Assembly (NCBI GenBank): GCA_013407085.1
Contig: JACCGJ010013258.1
Location: forward strand, 62,001 to 126,000
DNA: 64,000 nt
Origin: Atriophallophorus winterbourni
Lineage: Eukaryota > Platyhelminthes > Trematoda > Plagiorchiida > Microphallidae
Direction: 5' to 3'
In this document: positions 24,718 to 39,095 of the stretch, one piece after another
How positions within the stretch are numbered: position 1 is the first letter of the stretch
How the letters are laid out: each line of letters starts with the position of its first letter
Notes under the pieces: generated by a model
The model's input: the letters and a program-made list of their open reading frames with translations, nothing else
Told to the model about the DNA's origin: nothing
Database searches by the model: none
Made by a program: the position numbers and the translations under genes

Positions 24718-25477
24718 ACAAAATTTTACCAGGTGGCCCGTTCGTCCGCATTTATAACAAGAAATCTCACGATGAGGTGGTCTACGTGTTTGATCAGAAA
24801 AAATGTGGACTAGAGCTGTGCTGGAATGCTCTTGTGATTCGATCATCTGTAGCTTCTTCATTCGAGAACGATGAATGGATCATTCCTGCATCACGTTTCA
24901 AGTTTATTAATCTCAAGTATTCAGCTGTTAGATCCCGTATGGATATTTCTGGAGTAGAAACAGGTTTTGCCACTGAACGTGTCCTCAATTCAGCGTCATC
25001 GGGTGAGGTCAATCCGACAACAAATATTAGAGCCTTAAACTTTGTTGATGTTAATTCGTTCAGTTGAAAGCGCTCACATTCCTGGCCCACACGACCGGCA
25101 TAGGTGACGATATCTCCACTGGAATACTTAGACAATTTTAGGCAATTATATCGAAAGATGAATATGAATGTTTGCTCCACAAAAATCAATTTTAACTTGA
25201 ACACTGTGTCAGACAAATTAAGTTTTCCTGAATGGTCTGGCAAGATTCAACTACAATAATGGCTGTGTTCTGAGGCACCAAGTTTTTTGCATTAAAAGGC
25301 GTACCTTAATTTGATCATCCAAAGCACCTACCTCTAAAAAAAGTATGTCTTCATATCGATCATACCAAGCACTAAAAGTAGCGCCGTTGTCTGAATCATA
25401 ATGGAATTCTTTGATGTTATTTGCAATCAAGTCTTTTAACTGATAAGTGGCGCTCACCGTGTATTGCGAAGTAGCCA
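24718..25477 (-). pseudogene. Gypsy gag with CCHC zinc knuckle, broken
   Basis: The first frame (25251-25477) starts at a TTG codon reading ATSQYTVSATYQLKDLI, with EFHYDSDNGATFSAWYDRYE, the capsid start typical of this Gypsy group. A second frame (24794-25243) continues with YNCLKLSKYSSGD and TKFKALIFVVGL. The zinc knuckle CYKCGRTGHLVKFC lies at 24718-24759. At least two frameshifts separate these parts. The missing ATG and the junction at the first codon suggest the 5' end was lost. Confidence 0.85.
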
Positions 25478-26477
25478 AAAGTAAGTCTATGAAGTTTAAT
25501 GGTACTCCTTATTCCCGTTCAAAAAAACATTTCAGCATTCAACATCAGGTATACACATAAGCTCAAATTCCGAAAAACCTTCCATAGTAAACGTATGTTT
25601 GGAAATCGTCCTCTATATGTTTCATTTCACCAGTTCACTCAGTTTTAATTTTGTAGTTTGGATGAAACATTTGTGGTACTGTCAACTACTGGTATCCCAT
25701 ATCACACTGCACGGAACATCTTTTATTTTGAACACCAAATTGGTGGACGTTATATTTCGATATTATGAAAAATGAAACAACAGAAACCGTAGACTAGGCA
25801 ACATCTGCAAATGTGTTGCAGACTACACGTGGTCTATTTTCATTGTGGGTTTATCGTAATACAAAACAACCAAGAATCGCATTGCATTTTATATAACCTA
25901 ATAAGTAATACCAATTAACTAAAATTTCCAATAATTCCTTCTTGTATTATATAAGGAAGTTTACAAAATAAAACAGGTGGTCATAATAAGGAATAGGTTG
26001 GTTTTCCATTATCTTTGACCTCATGACGTTGGGTTTGTTATGAAAAACATCTTACAAACATAGCAGCACTTGCAACACCGATAAGAAACTGATTTGCAAT
26101 TTAACTTCAAGATGAAGTGCTAACGCTACAACCGATAGACAAACGTTAGGTAGTGCGACAATATGAATATTATTAAAATATTGTATTTTAATGCACCGTT
26201 GTCGCAGAACACGAATAGTGACTAACCTGATAATAAACATTCGAAGTTGTTATAACAAATTGAATAAAGAAACTCCACTTTTCAGAACAATGATATCTCT
26301 TTAAACATTGCCATCATTCGCAATACTACGTTATTGCTACTAACTTCAGAATCGAACCAGAACACGAATTATAACTTTAACCAGTCATGGGTTTGTGAAA
26401 AAGCTCTCACTAGATTTAATTTGACCATGCAAGCTAACGAATGATATTTATCTATGTAGCAATCTAATTATGCAGTA
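25478..26477. repeat. Macro-repeat unit I, rest of module C and module D
   Basis: Resumes module C exactly where 21303 left it (GTAAGTCTATGAAGTTTAAT matches 30596 and 35347) and continues through module D, collinear with 30600-31569. Confidence 0.88.
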
Positions 26478-29400
26478 GCGTATAATTACGTTCAACCTTG
26501 GAAATATATGTTGTCAAGCTTGAAAGTGTTTTACAGATAACTCTCAGTATACAAGTCGGAGAATCAAGAGGTTCGTGCAAAAAATATTTTGATTGGATCA
26601 GGTTATAAGCCTCAAAATCCTGATGGACCTCAGTGAATCATATCGGATAGGTGTGTATTCTACAGTTTAAAGTTTGTCTATTGGGGGTCACACATTAATA
26701 CATGAAATGCAACATATCAAAACGGAGGTTTAGGGGCATTTATGTTGGTGAAAGCTTTATTAGCCACTAGGATCGTTTTCCTACAAAAGAATGCCCCACA
26801 AAAATAAAATAAAATAAAACATATTTTTGTATGACGTGTATGCTTCCTTGATTTTTATACATTATTGAACCATTGTCAAGATTCCCATTTTTTCGTGGGA
26901 AACGGACAAATGTATCTATTCATCAATTTGTGAGGAGAGTTGTGCTGTTTCGATCTTGATTGTTCTCATACAGGAAGACTTTCATAAAGATATTGTGGTT
27001 GTTTGTGGATGCTCCTCGGACAACTCAGCCACAAATCACAACGTGCAATTTGATCTGGGGTTGAGTGTCAATAACATAATCTCATAAGAAATAATCTCAT
27101 GTACTTGTTTTCACTCCGAAAATGTTTAATTTATTAATTGAATAAATACAAACACTCACGCGGTACTCCGGCTAATTTTATTAAACATATTTCAACGAAC
27201 GTTAATACCAGAAAGGCATTTTTAAATTAAAAGGAAGGCAAATTTTAATAAAATACTTAGAGTATATAAGTGGAGTGAACCTTCAATCAATTTCATCTGC
27301 GTTTCGGTTCAGTGCTCTATGTTTCAATGTTCTCAGTCTGATCTTACCACATTTCATATGCATAATGTACTGCAGATATTTGTGTTGTTTAAAGTGAGGA
27401 TCCGTGTTTGAATTGGTTGTGAAATAGTCGATTCAAACGTAAATGGGACAAGTCAGCCACAAATCACCTCGTGCAAACAGATCCGATTTTGAGTGTCAAG
27501 AAAACAATTCCATCTCACATAATTTCATAATCTCGTTTTCACTTCGGGAATGTTCAATTTATTGATTAAATAACTACAAACACTCACCCGGTTGTTCAGC
27601 TAAATCTATAAAGATATTTCAAAGAAAGATAATACGAGAAAGGTATTTTTTAGATAACAAGAAAAGCACATTTTTATAAAATAATCAGGGTATACATGTG
27701 GAGTGGACCATTATTCAATTTTATCTGCGTTTCAATTTGATTTTCTATGTTTAGGAGGTTTTAGCCTGCACTTACCACATTCCATATGCATAATGTACTT
27801 CAGATATTTGTGTTCTTTAAAGATTAGATCTGTGTTCGCATTGTTTTTGAATAAGTCGATTCAAACGCAAATAGTTGACACAAAATTGTAGTCATGTTTA
27901 AAACGTTCGACAAATTATCGTTCTTCAGTATCGGTTTTAGAATAAACGGGAGTGAATGCGTGAGTTCATACAAGGTTGCCGAGATCTAGATGTCGATCAT
28001 CAGGACATTGAAGAGAATTTTGTGTGTATTCATTCCAACAATAAGAATGTTTGCCTACACACGCTCAACAACCCATTAACCGTTGCGCCGTAATACAATC
28101 AAGACGTCTGCTACGTCAAACACTATTCGCGTTCTCCCAATAATCGCGAACAACAAATGAAGCTGAATGGACAAGATGGTTAATTACGCACAAAACAATG
28201 AAGCTTACACATGCTTATCTCATTTTGTAGAACCAAACAATTCTCCACGCCCTCACAGAAATAAGTCAGCCCTATTCACCCCTGAGATCTGATTTTCAAT
28301 CCACTCCGTGCTATACTTTTCGCTTCAGCCGTCACCACACAGGTATCGCTTGAACGAGATCGACAAATGTCACTGGGTAGTGGATGATGCTGTCTATTCC
28401 GTATGTTTCATAAAATATTGTCGGTCGAACATTTGTCATGCAAATATCCGGAAACATAAACAATCATGGGTTCGACATGGACATGGACGAAACTTTCGGG
28501 GCATCCTGCTGCTTTGGTACCAGAGCTTCGAATCAGCATAAGCTTCAAAAGCGCGTAATTTACTCGAATCCCTATTACCAGGTCGAACTCTCACAATATC
28601 TGTTGCACTTATATATCCAACGAGCAAATGCAAAACCGTTGAAATGTTGCATCAGTGTGTCTAAAAATATCGAGAACTTTTAATCGTTGACAGCTTAAAA
28701 TATTGTAGATGGATATTGCGATCATGTAAGATGTGAATTAGAACGAATAATAATATTTTATTTAAATTACAGTCAAATAGATTAGCGCATGTTGCAAAGC
28801 GCATTCGCTGCGATTGCTAGACAAGTGATTTCAGAGAATGAGCAGAACTATGCCCTCCGGCATAACACAATAGGGATGGAACGATCACTGGAGTTGTGAC
28901 ACAGCATTTTTAAACTAACAATATTCGTCTCACATCACCCGATAATTAATGACGTAAGAAGGGTATTTATAGATGTTACTCTTCGACAATTATGATCAAA
29001 ATTACATTTGAGATTTAATTGGTTCTTAGTTTTCGTACAAGCAAGTTTACTAAAGCGAGGTGAACACACTGAACATAGACTTGACAAGATTGTAAAAAAA
29101 TTGACGTTGACCGCCCATTCAAAAGCTTGATTAAAAATCATAAGTTTTCATGTTTAGTTAAGTAATGAGCTTGATATGATGAAGTGAAACGTTTGGAATG
29201 TATAATTTTCATAAGTCCTATGATGATGGTTAATTTTTCGTAATTACAAATTTCACAAGGCGTTCTGTCAGGAATCTATTCGATTTCATTGAACAAGGGA
29301 AAGAATGTCAGAAAATTAGACTAAAGTGTTAATTAAAATTTCGAAAATCTTACCAAAGCCTGCCATTGTAGAAGCTGGAGTGACATGAAAAAATGTATAA

Positions 29401-31569
29401 TAATATTATATACTGGCAATGTTATATTTGGAGATAGCAATGATGAACGGTTTAACGGATGAAACGTTTCTCAGTTCAACAGTCGTGTTGTGTGGGTGTG
29501 TAAATGAAATGACAGTGTTTGTCAATGTGTTTGGGCTTATAACATCTACAAGTATCAAGGCACGTTATAATTTAAAAGTTTTATCTTACAATCCTTATGA
29601 GTCTAAACAGCGCGCACTCGAAGTGGGTGTGTGTGGTGGAAATAAATGCAGATACGATTTGCTGTTTATGGAATATGAATTTAACGTTTTTTGATTGTTT
29701 TTCCATATGTGAATCATCAGGAAGGTCATTTCAACCTTAGGCAACAGTGGCATACAAGCGGAAATTCTTTACCATTTCTCCACTATCTGTTGCACATGGG
29801 GATCCCGATCTTACTGCTAATACTTGGTGAGTGGAAACTGCACAAAATTGACCGTGGGGTCGGTGTGGAGAAACTGCTTGCAAATGTGCAAAACTTTTAT
29901 ATTATTTAATAGATTAAACATTGAGAGAATCATCAGCATTTTTTTGTTGACATTAATTTTACATGAATGACTGCGCTCGTTACAACGAAGTTCCAATCAA
30001 CTCTCGATAATTTAGTTATACAGTAATTTTTTTACATTTTGTTCAACGGTGTCCCAATTGTAGGAATTATACTGAATTAATGTAAATTGAACATTTATCA
30101 GGATTAAAACTATTCGGCGCTGTTACTATGCGGATATAACAAAACATTGCGCTGCATTTGGATGTTGAGAAATATAAGGTTCGAAAATGTTATCACTGTG
30201 AATGTAGTTGATCAATTATGGTTTGAGAATTTAAATGACGTCACACAAATTATTGCATAACTTTTGACGAAAACCTTCCTGAAAACTTTAGTTTTGTTTG
30301 CGGTTTTTCTTTGAAAACATTTAGTAGAAAGATGAGTGTGATATTTTACCAAATGTATCAATAATATTGAGTGCATATTGAAATTTTGGTACATAGATTG
30401 TCATAGACGGATTGCTTCCGAGAATATTCTCATATTTATACGCAAGCCCTAACCGCATGTGTTGCCTATATCACTCACTAAGCACGTCCTGCTACTTGTC
30501 TTTACATGTATCCCTATTTGGCCCAACGATAATGATTCTAGTTACCATAAGATATCTATGGCTCTTTACTGGTGCCGCGATTTCAGTCGAAGTGAGTCTA
30601 TGGAGTTTAATGGTACCCCTTATTCCCGTTCAAAAAACATTTCAGCATTCAAGATAGGGTATACACATAAGCTCAATTTCCGTTGAGCATTTCATAGTAA
30701 ACGTCTGTTTGGAAATCGTGCTTCATATGTTTTATTTCAACAGTTCACTCAGTTTAAATTTTGTTGTTCAGATGAAACTTTTGTAGTATTGTCAACTACT
30801 GGTACCCCACATCACACTGCACGAAACATCTTTTATTTTGAACACAAAGTTAGAAGACGTTACATTTCGATAGAAAGAAAAATGAAACAACAAAAACCGT
30901 AGACTAGGCAACATCTGCAAATGTGTTGCAGACTACACGCAGTCTACTTTCATTGTGGGTTTATCGTTTTACGAAAAAATTAAAAATAGCATTGCATTTT
31001 ATCTTATCTAATTGGTAATAACAATTAACTAAACTTTTCCATAATTCTTTCCTGTATTATATGAGAAAGTTTACAAAATGGAACAGGTAGTCAAATTAAT
31101 GAATTGTGGGGTTTTCCATAAGCTTGGACCTCATGACGTTGGGTTTGTTATGCAAAACATCATACAAACCCAGCAGCACATGCAACACCGATAAGAAACT
31201 TATTTGGAATTTAACTTCAAGATGCAGTGCTAACACAACAACCCATATACAGCCGTTAGGTAGTGCGACAATATTAATATTATTAAAATATTTTATTTTG
31301 ATGCACCGTTGTCGCAGAACACGAATAGTGACTAATCTGATGATGGAAATTCGAAGTTGTTTTACCAATTAGAATGGAGAAACTCCACGTTTCAGAACAA
31401 TGCTCGCTCTTCAAACATTGCCATCATTTGCGATACTACGATATTCTTGCTAACTTATGAATCGAATCAGAACACGAATTACAACTTAAACAATTCATGG
31501 GTTTGTGAAAGTTCTTACTAGATTCAATTGAACCACGCAAGCTGAGGAATAATATTTATTTTTGTAGCA
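26478..31569. repeat. Macro-repeat unit II, the complete ~5.1 kb unit
   Basis: Starts at TAGCGTATAATTACG (26478) and ends before the same landmark at 31571. Order is module A (26478-27440), a second partial A (27445-27850), B, C and D. The partial second A repeats CAGCCACAAATCACCTCGTG seen near 27025. No conserved open frame is seen anywhere in the unit. Confidence 0.88.
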
Positions 31570-34500
31570 AAACTATTATGCAGTAGCGTATAATTACGCT
31601 GAACCTTGGAAAAATATGTTGTCAAGCTTGGAAGTGTTCTACAGATAGCTACCAGTATACATCTTAGAGATTCAGAAGAGTCATGCGCAACATGTTTGCT
31701 GTGTCTCAAGCGTTTTTCACAGAAAGGGATGTCACCGACTGGATCAGATTGAAGGCATCAAAATCCTGATGAAATTCCGTGAATCCTATCGGATTAATGT
31801 GTATTCTACAATTTAAAGTTTGTCTATTTGAGATCACACATTATTACATGAAATGCTACATATCAAAAACAAGGTTTGGGGGCATTTATGCTGGTTAAAG
31901 CTAAATTAGCCACTGGAATCGTTTTTCTACATACGTATGCCTACAACAATGAGGTGTCTAAATAGGACATATTGTTTGATGACCTGTATGCTTCCTTGAT
32001 TTTTATACATAATTTTACTTTTGTCAAGATTTCCATTTTTTCGTGGAAAACGGACAAATGTCTCTATCGATCTATGTGCGAGGAGAGTTTTCCTGTTTCG
32101 ATCCTAATTATCCCGACACAGAAAGACTTTCATAGAGATGTTGTGGGTGGGTGTGGATGCTCCTCGGTGTCCTACCTCCAAAACAATCGGGAAAACTCAG
32201 CCACAAATCCCCTCGTGCAAACTGATCTGAATCTGAGTGACAAGAAAATAATCACATCTGAAATCATCTCATAATCTCGTTTTCTTTCCGGAAATGTTCA
32301 ATTTATTGATTGAATATCTACAAACACTCACTTCGTTTTACACCTGATTTTATTAAAGATATTTCAAAGAAAGTTGATACTAGGAAGGAATTTGTAGATT
32401 GCAAGAAAGGCACATTTTATAAAATACTTAGGGTATACAAGCGGAGTGGACCATTAATCAATTTTATCAGCGTTTTGAATCCATTTTCTATGTTTTGGAG
32501 GATTGAACCTGAACTTACCACAATTCATATTCATAATGTAATTCAGATAATTGTGTTTTTAAAGGTTAGATCCATATTCGCATTGGTTGGGAATAAGTCG
32601 ATTCAAACGCAAATATTTGACACAAAATTGTAGTCATGGTTAAAGTGTCCGACAACTTGTCGTTCATTCGTGTCGGGTTTGGAAAAAACGGAAGTGAATG
32701 CGTGAGTTCATACAAGGTTGACAAGATCTAGTTGTCGAACATCAGAACATTAAACAAAATATTGTGTGTAATCATTCCAACAATAAGAATGTTTGCCTAC
32801 ACACCCTTTACAACTCATTAACCGTTGCACGGAAATACAATCAAGACATTTGCTAAGTCAAAAACTATTCGCCTACTCCCATTATTCGTGAACAACAATT
32901 AATGGTGGTTAATTACGGACACAACAATAAAGCATCCACATGCATATCTTATTTTGTAAAACCAAAAAACCTCTACGACCTACAGAAATATGCCAGTCCT
33001 TTTTGCCCGTTAGATCTGATTTGAAATCCACTTCGTGCTAAACATTACGCTTAAACCGTCACGACACAGGTCTCGCATGACCGAGATCGACAAATGTTTC
33101 TGGTGATTGGCTGATGCTGTCTATCCCTGATGTTTCCGAAAATATTGTCGCTCGAACATTTGTCATATAAATATCCGTAAACTTAACAATCATGGGTTCG
33201 ACATGGACATGGACGAAACTTTCGACGCATCCTGCTGCTTTGGTATCCGGGCTTCGAATTAGAATAAGATCCAGAAGCGCGTAATTTACACGAATCACTA
33301 TTACCAGTTCGAACTCTCACAAAATTTGTTGCACTTATTTATCACACGAGCAAATGCAAAACCGTCAAAATGTTGCATTATTGTGTCTGAAAATATCTAG
33401 AACTTTTAATGGTTGACGGCTTAAAATATTGTAGATGGATATTGCGATCATGTTAGATGTGAATTAGATCGAATAATTATATTTTCATTAATTTACAGTC
33501 AAATTGATTTGCGCATGTTGCAAAGCGCATTTTGCGGCGATTGCTAGACACGTGATTTAGGAGAATGTGCAAAACTATGCACTTCGGGATAACAAAATAG
33601 TGATGAAACGATCGATGGAATTGTAACACGGTATTTTTGAACTAACAATATACGTATTACATCACCCGAAAAACTATGACGTTACAAGGGTATTCACAGA
33701 TGTTACTCTTCGCAAATTATGATCAAAATTCACGTTTACACGTTTAGCCAAAATTTAATTCAAAGTTCAATCGGTTCACAATTCCTGTACAAACAAGTTT
33801 ACTAAAGTGATGTAAGCACACTGAATTTAGACTTGACCAGATTGTAAAAAATTGGCGTTGACCGCTTATTCAAAGTCTGGATTAAAAATCATATTTTTTC
33901 ATGTTTATTAAAGTAATGAGCTTAATAGTATAGAGTGAAGCTTTGGTAAAGTATAATTTTCATAAATTCTATGATGTTGGTTAATCTTTCGTAATTACAA
34001 ATTTCACAAGGCGTTCTGTTAGGAAACTATCTGTTTTTTATTTGACAATGGAAATAATGTCAGATAATTAAACTAAAGTATTGATTAAAGTTTTAAAAAG
34101 CTTACCAACGCGTGTCTTTTCAGCAGCTGGAGTGACACGGAAAAATGTATAATAATAATATATGCTGGCGATGTTATAGATAGAGATGAACAAAGATGAA
34201 CGGTTAAATGTATGAAACGTTTCTCAGATCAACAGTCGTGAAGTGTGGTTGTGTAAATCAAATGACGGTGTTTTGTTAATGAGATTTGTCTAAGAACATC
34301 TACAAGTAATAATGCACGTTGCAATTGAAATTGTTTTCTCTTTCAATCCTGTTGAGTCCAAACAGCGCGCACCCAAAGTGTGTGTGATACAAATGAATGC
34401 ATATACGATTTTTTGTTTACGGATAATTGTTTTAACGTTTTTAGATTGTTTTTTTTCCATATATGTCAATTAACAGGAAGTTCATTTCAACCTTATGCAA

Positions 34501-35530
34501 CAGATGCATAAAAGCGGAAATCGTTTACAATTTCTCCACTGTTTGATGCACATGATGATCTTACTGCTAATACTTGGTGAGTGCAAACTGAACAAAACTG
34601 GCTGTGGGGTCGGTCTGGAGGAACTGCTTGCAAATGTGGGAACCTTTTATATTATTTAATAGATTAAACATTGGAAGCATCATCGGTAATTGGTTGACAT
34701 CATTTTAACATAAATTAATGCTTTCTTTACAACGAAGTTTTATTCAACTCTCGAAAATTCAGTTATGCGGTTATTTTTTCAAAATGTTTTCCGAAAGTGT
34801 TTCACATGTTTGAATTATACTCAATTACTGTACATAAAAATTTATCAGGATTAATACTATTCTGCTGTTTTACTATGCGGATAAAACAGAACATTGCGCT
34901 GCATTTGGAAGTTGAGAAATATAAGGTTCGAAAGTGTTATAACTGTGAATGTAGTTGATCAATTATGGTTTGAGAATTGGAATGACTTCACCCAAATTAT
35001 TGGATAAATTTCAACAAAAACCTTCGTGACAACTTGAGTTTTGTTTGCGGTTTTTCTATGTAACATTTAGTGGAGAGATGACTGTGATATTTTACCGAAT
35101 AAATCAATGATATTGAGTGCATATATAGTAAATGGGTACATAGGTTGTCATAGACGGATTGTTTCGGAGTATATTTTCATAGTTATACAGAAGCCTTAAC
35201 AGAACCTGTTGCCTATAGCACTCATGAAACACGTCGCGCTACATGTCAGTACATGTCACCCTATTCGGCTCAACGATAATAATTATAGTTCCCATAAGAT
35301 GCTCATGGCTCATTACTGGTGCCGCGATTTCAGTAGCATCGTGGAAGTAAGTCTATGTAGTTTATTGGTACCCCTTATTTCCGTTCAAAAAACATTTAAG
35401 CATTTAAAATCGGGTATACACATAAACTTAATTCCCGATAGGCATTTCATTGTGAACGTGTGTTAGTAAATCGTGCTCTATATGTTTCTTTTTACCAGTT
35501 CACTCAGTTTTAATTTTGTAGTTTAGATGA
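31570..35530. repeat. Macro-repeat unit III (A, B, C; D missing)
   Basis: Collinear with unit II from its start, with only one A copy, then B and C. Module B here is closest to unit I: the stretch 33470-34000 is almost identical to 19550-20080. After 35530 the sequence leaves the unit and passes into a module C-type tail. Confidence 0.88.
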
Positions 35531-36115
35531 AATTGGAGTAATAGGATAGAGTGTACAGTTCAGACTGTATTATTTTTTGTGTATTTTTTGTAATGACCAA
35601 TTTGACAACGCGTTCTGTCTGGGAGTTTTTCGTAATATTCATTTAACATGAGAAGTTGTTTTCGGAAATAAACCTAGAGACTTTTTGCACGGTTCGAAAT
35701 AACTCACGAAGTTGCAAATCATGAGCAGCTGGAGTGAAGTAAAAATAAAAAAATAATATTGTCTTGAAACGTCATAATAATAAATAAGGAAAAATAGAAC
35801 GTTAAGTGGATGGATGAATTGATGGATGGATGGAAGGTTGGATGGATAGATCGACTGGTGCTTACTTCCATTATGGGTTCACTCGTATTACGAAACAATC
35901 AAGAATACCATTGCATTTTTTATAATCTAATTAGTAAGTAGATGGATAAATGAATGCAAACTGATATCAAATTTAACTGCATATAATCCTATTTTCGCAA
36001 ACATTCAGTAGTATAATTCCGTTTATATGCAAACTTTGTGAAACGATAATTCGTTTTTAATTTCCTTGTTTTGTTCTGAATGTTGGAAAACTTTCAACTT
36101 CGAAAATTTTCAATT
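35531..36115. repeat. Macro-repeat tail with GGAT microsatellite
   Basis: Bases 35870-36110 match 14160-14420. The segment 35640-35830 is found reversed at 17090-17280. A degenerate (GGAT)n run lies at 35804-35852. Confidence 0.7.
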
Positions 36116-36130
36116 TGTGAAATGCACGTC

Positions 36131-36175
<45 letters not shown>

Positions 36176-37489
36176 AATGTATATATATATATGTTTACCA
36201 ATTTCTTGGTATTGTTGCAGTTTGTTCAATACTTTCAGTTTCTCTCCTTAATGCTAGTTATTTTTCCCTATTCCTCCTGAGTGGGGTTACAGTTGTTTGT
36301 CGAAACCCAAATCCCGTTTTTTCTCATATGGTAAAGTTTACATTATCGACTTTAAATTAGCAACGTGTTTACTATAACTACATTCATTCAAATTGAATTT
36401 TAGAAGAAAATGCGTCGTATGTTGACAGTATAGAATGTGTTAGTCAGGTTCCTGTCGCAATTTGTCCCCGCTAGTTTTGACTTGATAATGAGTGCTAATA
36501 TACTTTATGTTTTCCTTGGTCTTGGTACTTCGTTTCGTTTTTGTGATGTCTTTTTAAGACGGTTGCGTCAATTAAGGTTCATTTCGGTCTGCTCAATTCT
36601 GTATTTTAATATTAATTAGTGCTGCGTAATACTGTAAGTGATTTTGTCATCCTAAATGAGCATATCCAACTTTTATGAGTTCTGCTGTATAGAAGAATAT
36701 AGTTAGAGTGATAGATAGATAGATCGATATATAGATAAATAGATAGATAGATATACACATGGATAGTGGGATTGGTTGATGAAATAATAATCGTTTTGTT
36801 GACATATAAATTGTTATATCAACGGGATCCATGAGCAGGAATCTATAAATAAATAATACAAAAAATTATGTACTAATATTTGAATTCAGCATTAAGATTC
36901 TTACTTTTTCCTTCTCTTCCAGGTTTCGCTAAATTGCAAAATATGATTTGATTGTAACCTTCATTTTTTTAAATAACTTCAATATAAACGGTTTTATGAC
37001 TTGCTTCACATGAACTGAAATTTGCGACGTTATTTCTCCACGTAGAAACTTTTTTGTCATTCATTTGCATAATATCCAGGATTAACATTGCAATACTCAC
37101 TTACACATTAGAAATTATTTTGTTACATATAATACACTGTGAGATTACATTTGGCATATTCAAACAGGATGGTCTGCCATATAAATTTCTTGGATTTTGA
37201 GATTGTCTTTTGCTACTGAAACTAGAGAAATACTCTCAAAATCGCATTGAATAAGGGTAATGTCATGCGTCGGTACCTTATCCAGAGCTATGCGTTAAAC
37301 GACAACCGTAGGAAATTGAACACATCCCTCAACTAGAACCAGAAATTGTATAATCACATCAGGACCAACTGCAAGAAAGCAGGCAAAAAATTAGAATTCG
37401 TTGATGGCCGGTCCCTGTTGCATGATATACATTATCCGTCGATGCAAACACTCGAAAGCAAAAGTTTGAACGTTTGAGGATATATTCTT
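36116..37489. other. Unassigned, with (AT)n and (GATA)n microsatellites
   Basis: An (AT)n tract covers 36134-36173, a shorter one follows at 36180-36191, and a degenerate (GATA)n tract covers 36710-36755. I recognise no gene, RNA or repeat module elsewhere here. Confidence 0.6.
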
Positions 37490-38215
37490 GAATATGCGAA
37501 AAATTTGGTATAAAACAAAACCAAAACAAAGTTTAAATTTTGTAGATGAATGAACGTAAACCAACAATGATCGCCAAACTGATTATGTGATTTCTACCTG
37601 TCATTCCAAAGACTTTGCGCTAGCAATCAGCTTGTGTAACATCAAACTCCTTGGTCAAGGGAATTGTATCGCCTCTATAAATCACAGATGCAAATTGCTA
37701 GCTTGAAACTGCCGTTGAGGATAAACTCTTGTTTGGCACGAATTAGCAGAGCAGCTGTCATTTTGTCCTGAGTAATCTCTCATGTTTGTAGTAACCGCAA
37801 ATAAAACCGTGAATAAAACGATGACTGTTTACAGCCCGTGTTGACAAAATGGATTGGCTTTACGGCAGTAAAACCCTGTCCACATACACAAGCCACGAAA
37901 GGAATTTCAATGGTTTCCACCAAAGGATAATCCGTCGAATCTTGAAAATATCGTGGATGAACTAATTCATAATTATTGAAGTGCTTTCCAAAGCTGGTAT
38001 ACTGAGCATGTTAACTCTACCATGTCAACGTAGCCTCAGAGTAATGAACACGTCTAATTAAAGAAAAATTATCTTATTCTGAATTATCTACTCTATAATA
38101 AGATGCAATCAGTATAGAAAAAAATAGGAAGAACCCCTTGCAAAAATATACATTTTCAAAGGATTTATGAATGCACTTGGCATAAACCCTCCGTTTTTTT
38201 AGAAATGCGTTTGAC
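37490..38215 (+). pseudogene. RTE-like retrotransposon remnant, second plus-strand copy
   Basis: Matches 16340-17045 over its length (shared AAAAATTTGGTATAA, GCAGAGCAGCTGTCAT and GCTGGTATACTGAGCAT). Translation gives ARISRAAVI, FHQRIIRRILKISWMN and SKAGILSM, the post-RT block of RTE-like ORF2. Its ILKISWMN retains the Trp that the other copy has lost. Stops interrupt every frame. Confidence 0.7.
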
Positions 38216-39095
38216 CGCTCTTATTGAAGGCCTTGTATGAAGCGTCGGATACTTGCAGAGGATGAAAATATACAGTTCTAACCGCTGAACGTCAATCGCG
38301 GCAAGGTCGTTCAACTGACTGCCCTTTGACTGCGTTATGTCTATTGTTGTATGCGCTGTTAAAAAGGTTGTTTCTTCCTAATCTAGTCATTCGATAAGCT
38401 TGAGTCTCATGTATTCAGACTGTGAATTAACAGGCCTCCTTGCATTCATAAACAAATATCATTTTTAACATCCAGTTGATTTTTAATTGAAATAGGAACG
38501 TCCAAGTTGGAGTTTTGAGCTACAAAGCCCGTTGCACGATTATAAGAGTTTTGAATCCTCACCTCCAATACGTTTATGTTTCTAATACCGAGAAATATGA
38601 TTGCGGGAAAAACACCTTTTCAACAACAAATTTCACACGTTCTACATTGTTTGAGGCTCTCCAAATATATATTCATTTTCATATTGTATTAAATAATGGT
38701 CTACTTTCAGATTATTCATATATTATAGGATTTGAATTTAAAAATAGAAAACGCCAGACACGGCATGCATATCACGTGCTTTGGCGAAAAATATCAGATC
38801 AATGAAGAACGCTCGTCGAAAACCTGGGATGAACAATGAATACCTAACTTGTGATGTAGAGGTTTCGGACCACGTTATTGACGCACTCTCGATAAAGTTT
38901 CAAATTGGTGACATTGGAAGAGTACATATGTGGTAATCAGTAATAACATTGTGACATAGGCTCCTAATTGTAAATTGTTTAATTAAATCACGAAGTCTAA
39001 CATTAGTAATACTGGGATTTTTGAAAAATACCGATGGGAAAGCGATAACTTAGATCTTATCATTGTTTTTACGAGTTCGATCGACCGTGTAATGC
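38216..39095. other. Unassigned segment
   Basis: One plus-strand frame of 96 codons (38515-38805) has no motif I recognise. Nothing else is seen. Confidence 0.35.

Larger units (their letters stand above)
21304..25477 (-). mobile_element. Degraded Ty3/Gypsy LTR retrotransposon lacking its 5' LTR
   Basis: About 4.17 kb interrupts module C of macro-unit I. Minus-strand order is gag with zinc knuckle, protease, RT, RNase H, integrase, polypurine tract and one LTR, the Ty3/Gypsy order. AAAGT occurs at both edges (21299-21303 and 25478-25482) and may be a 5-bp target duplication. The 3' LTR ends exactly at the left junction, but no 5' LTR is present: the right junction falls within one or two bases of the first gag codon. 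Many frameshifts and stops make it non-functional. Confidence 0.88.

Noticed and set aside
38515..38805. 96-codon plus-strand frame as a host gene
   Set aside because: No recognisable domain, no splice context I can defend, and such lengths occur by chance in this much sequence.
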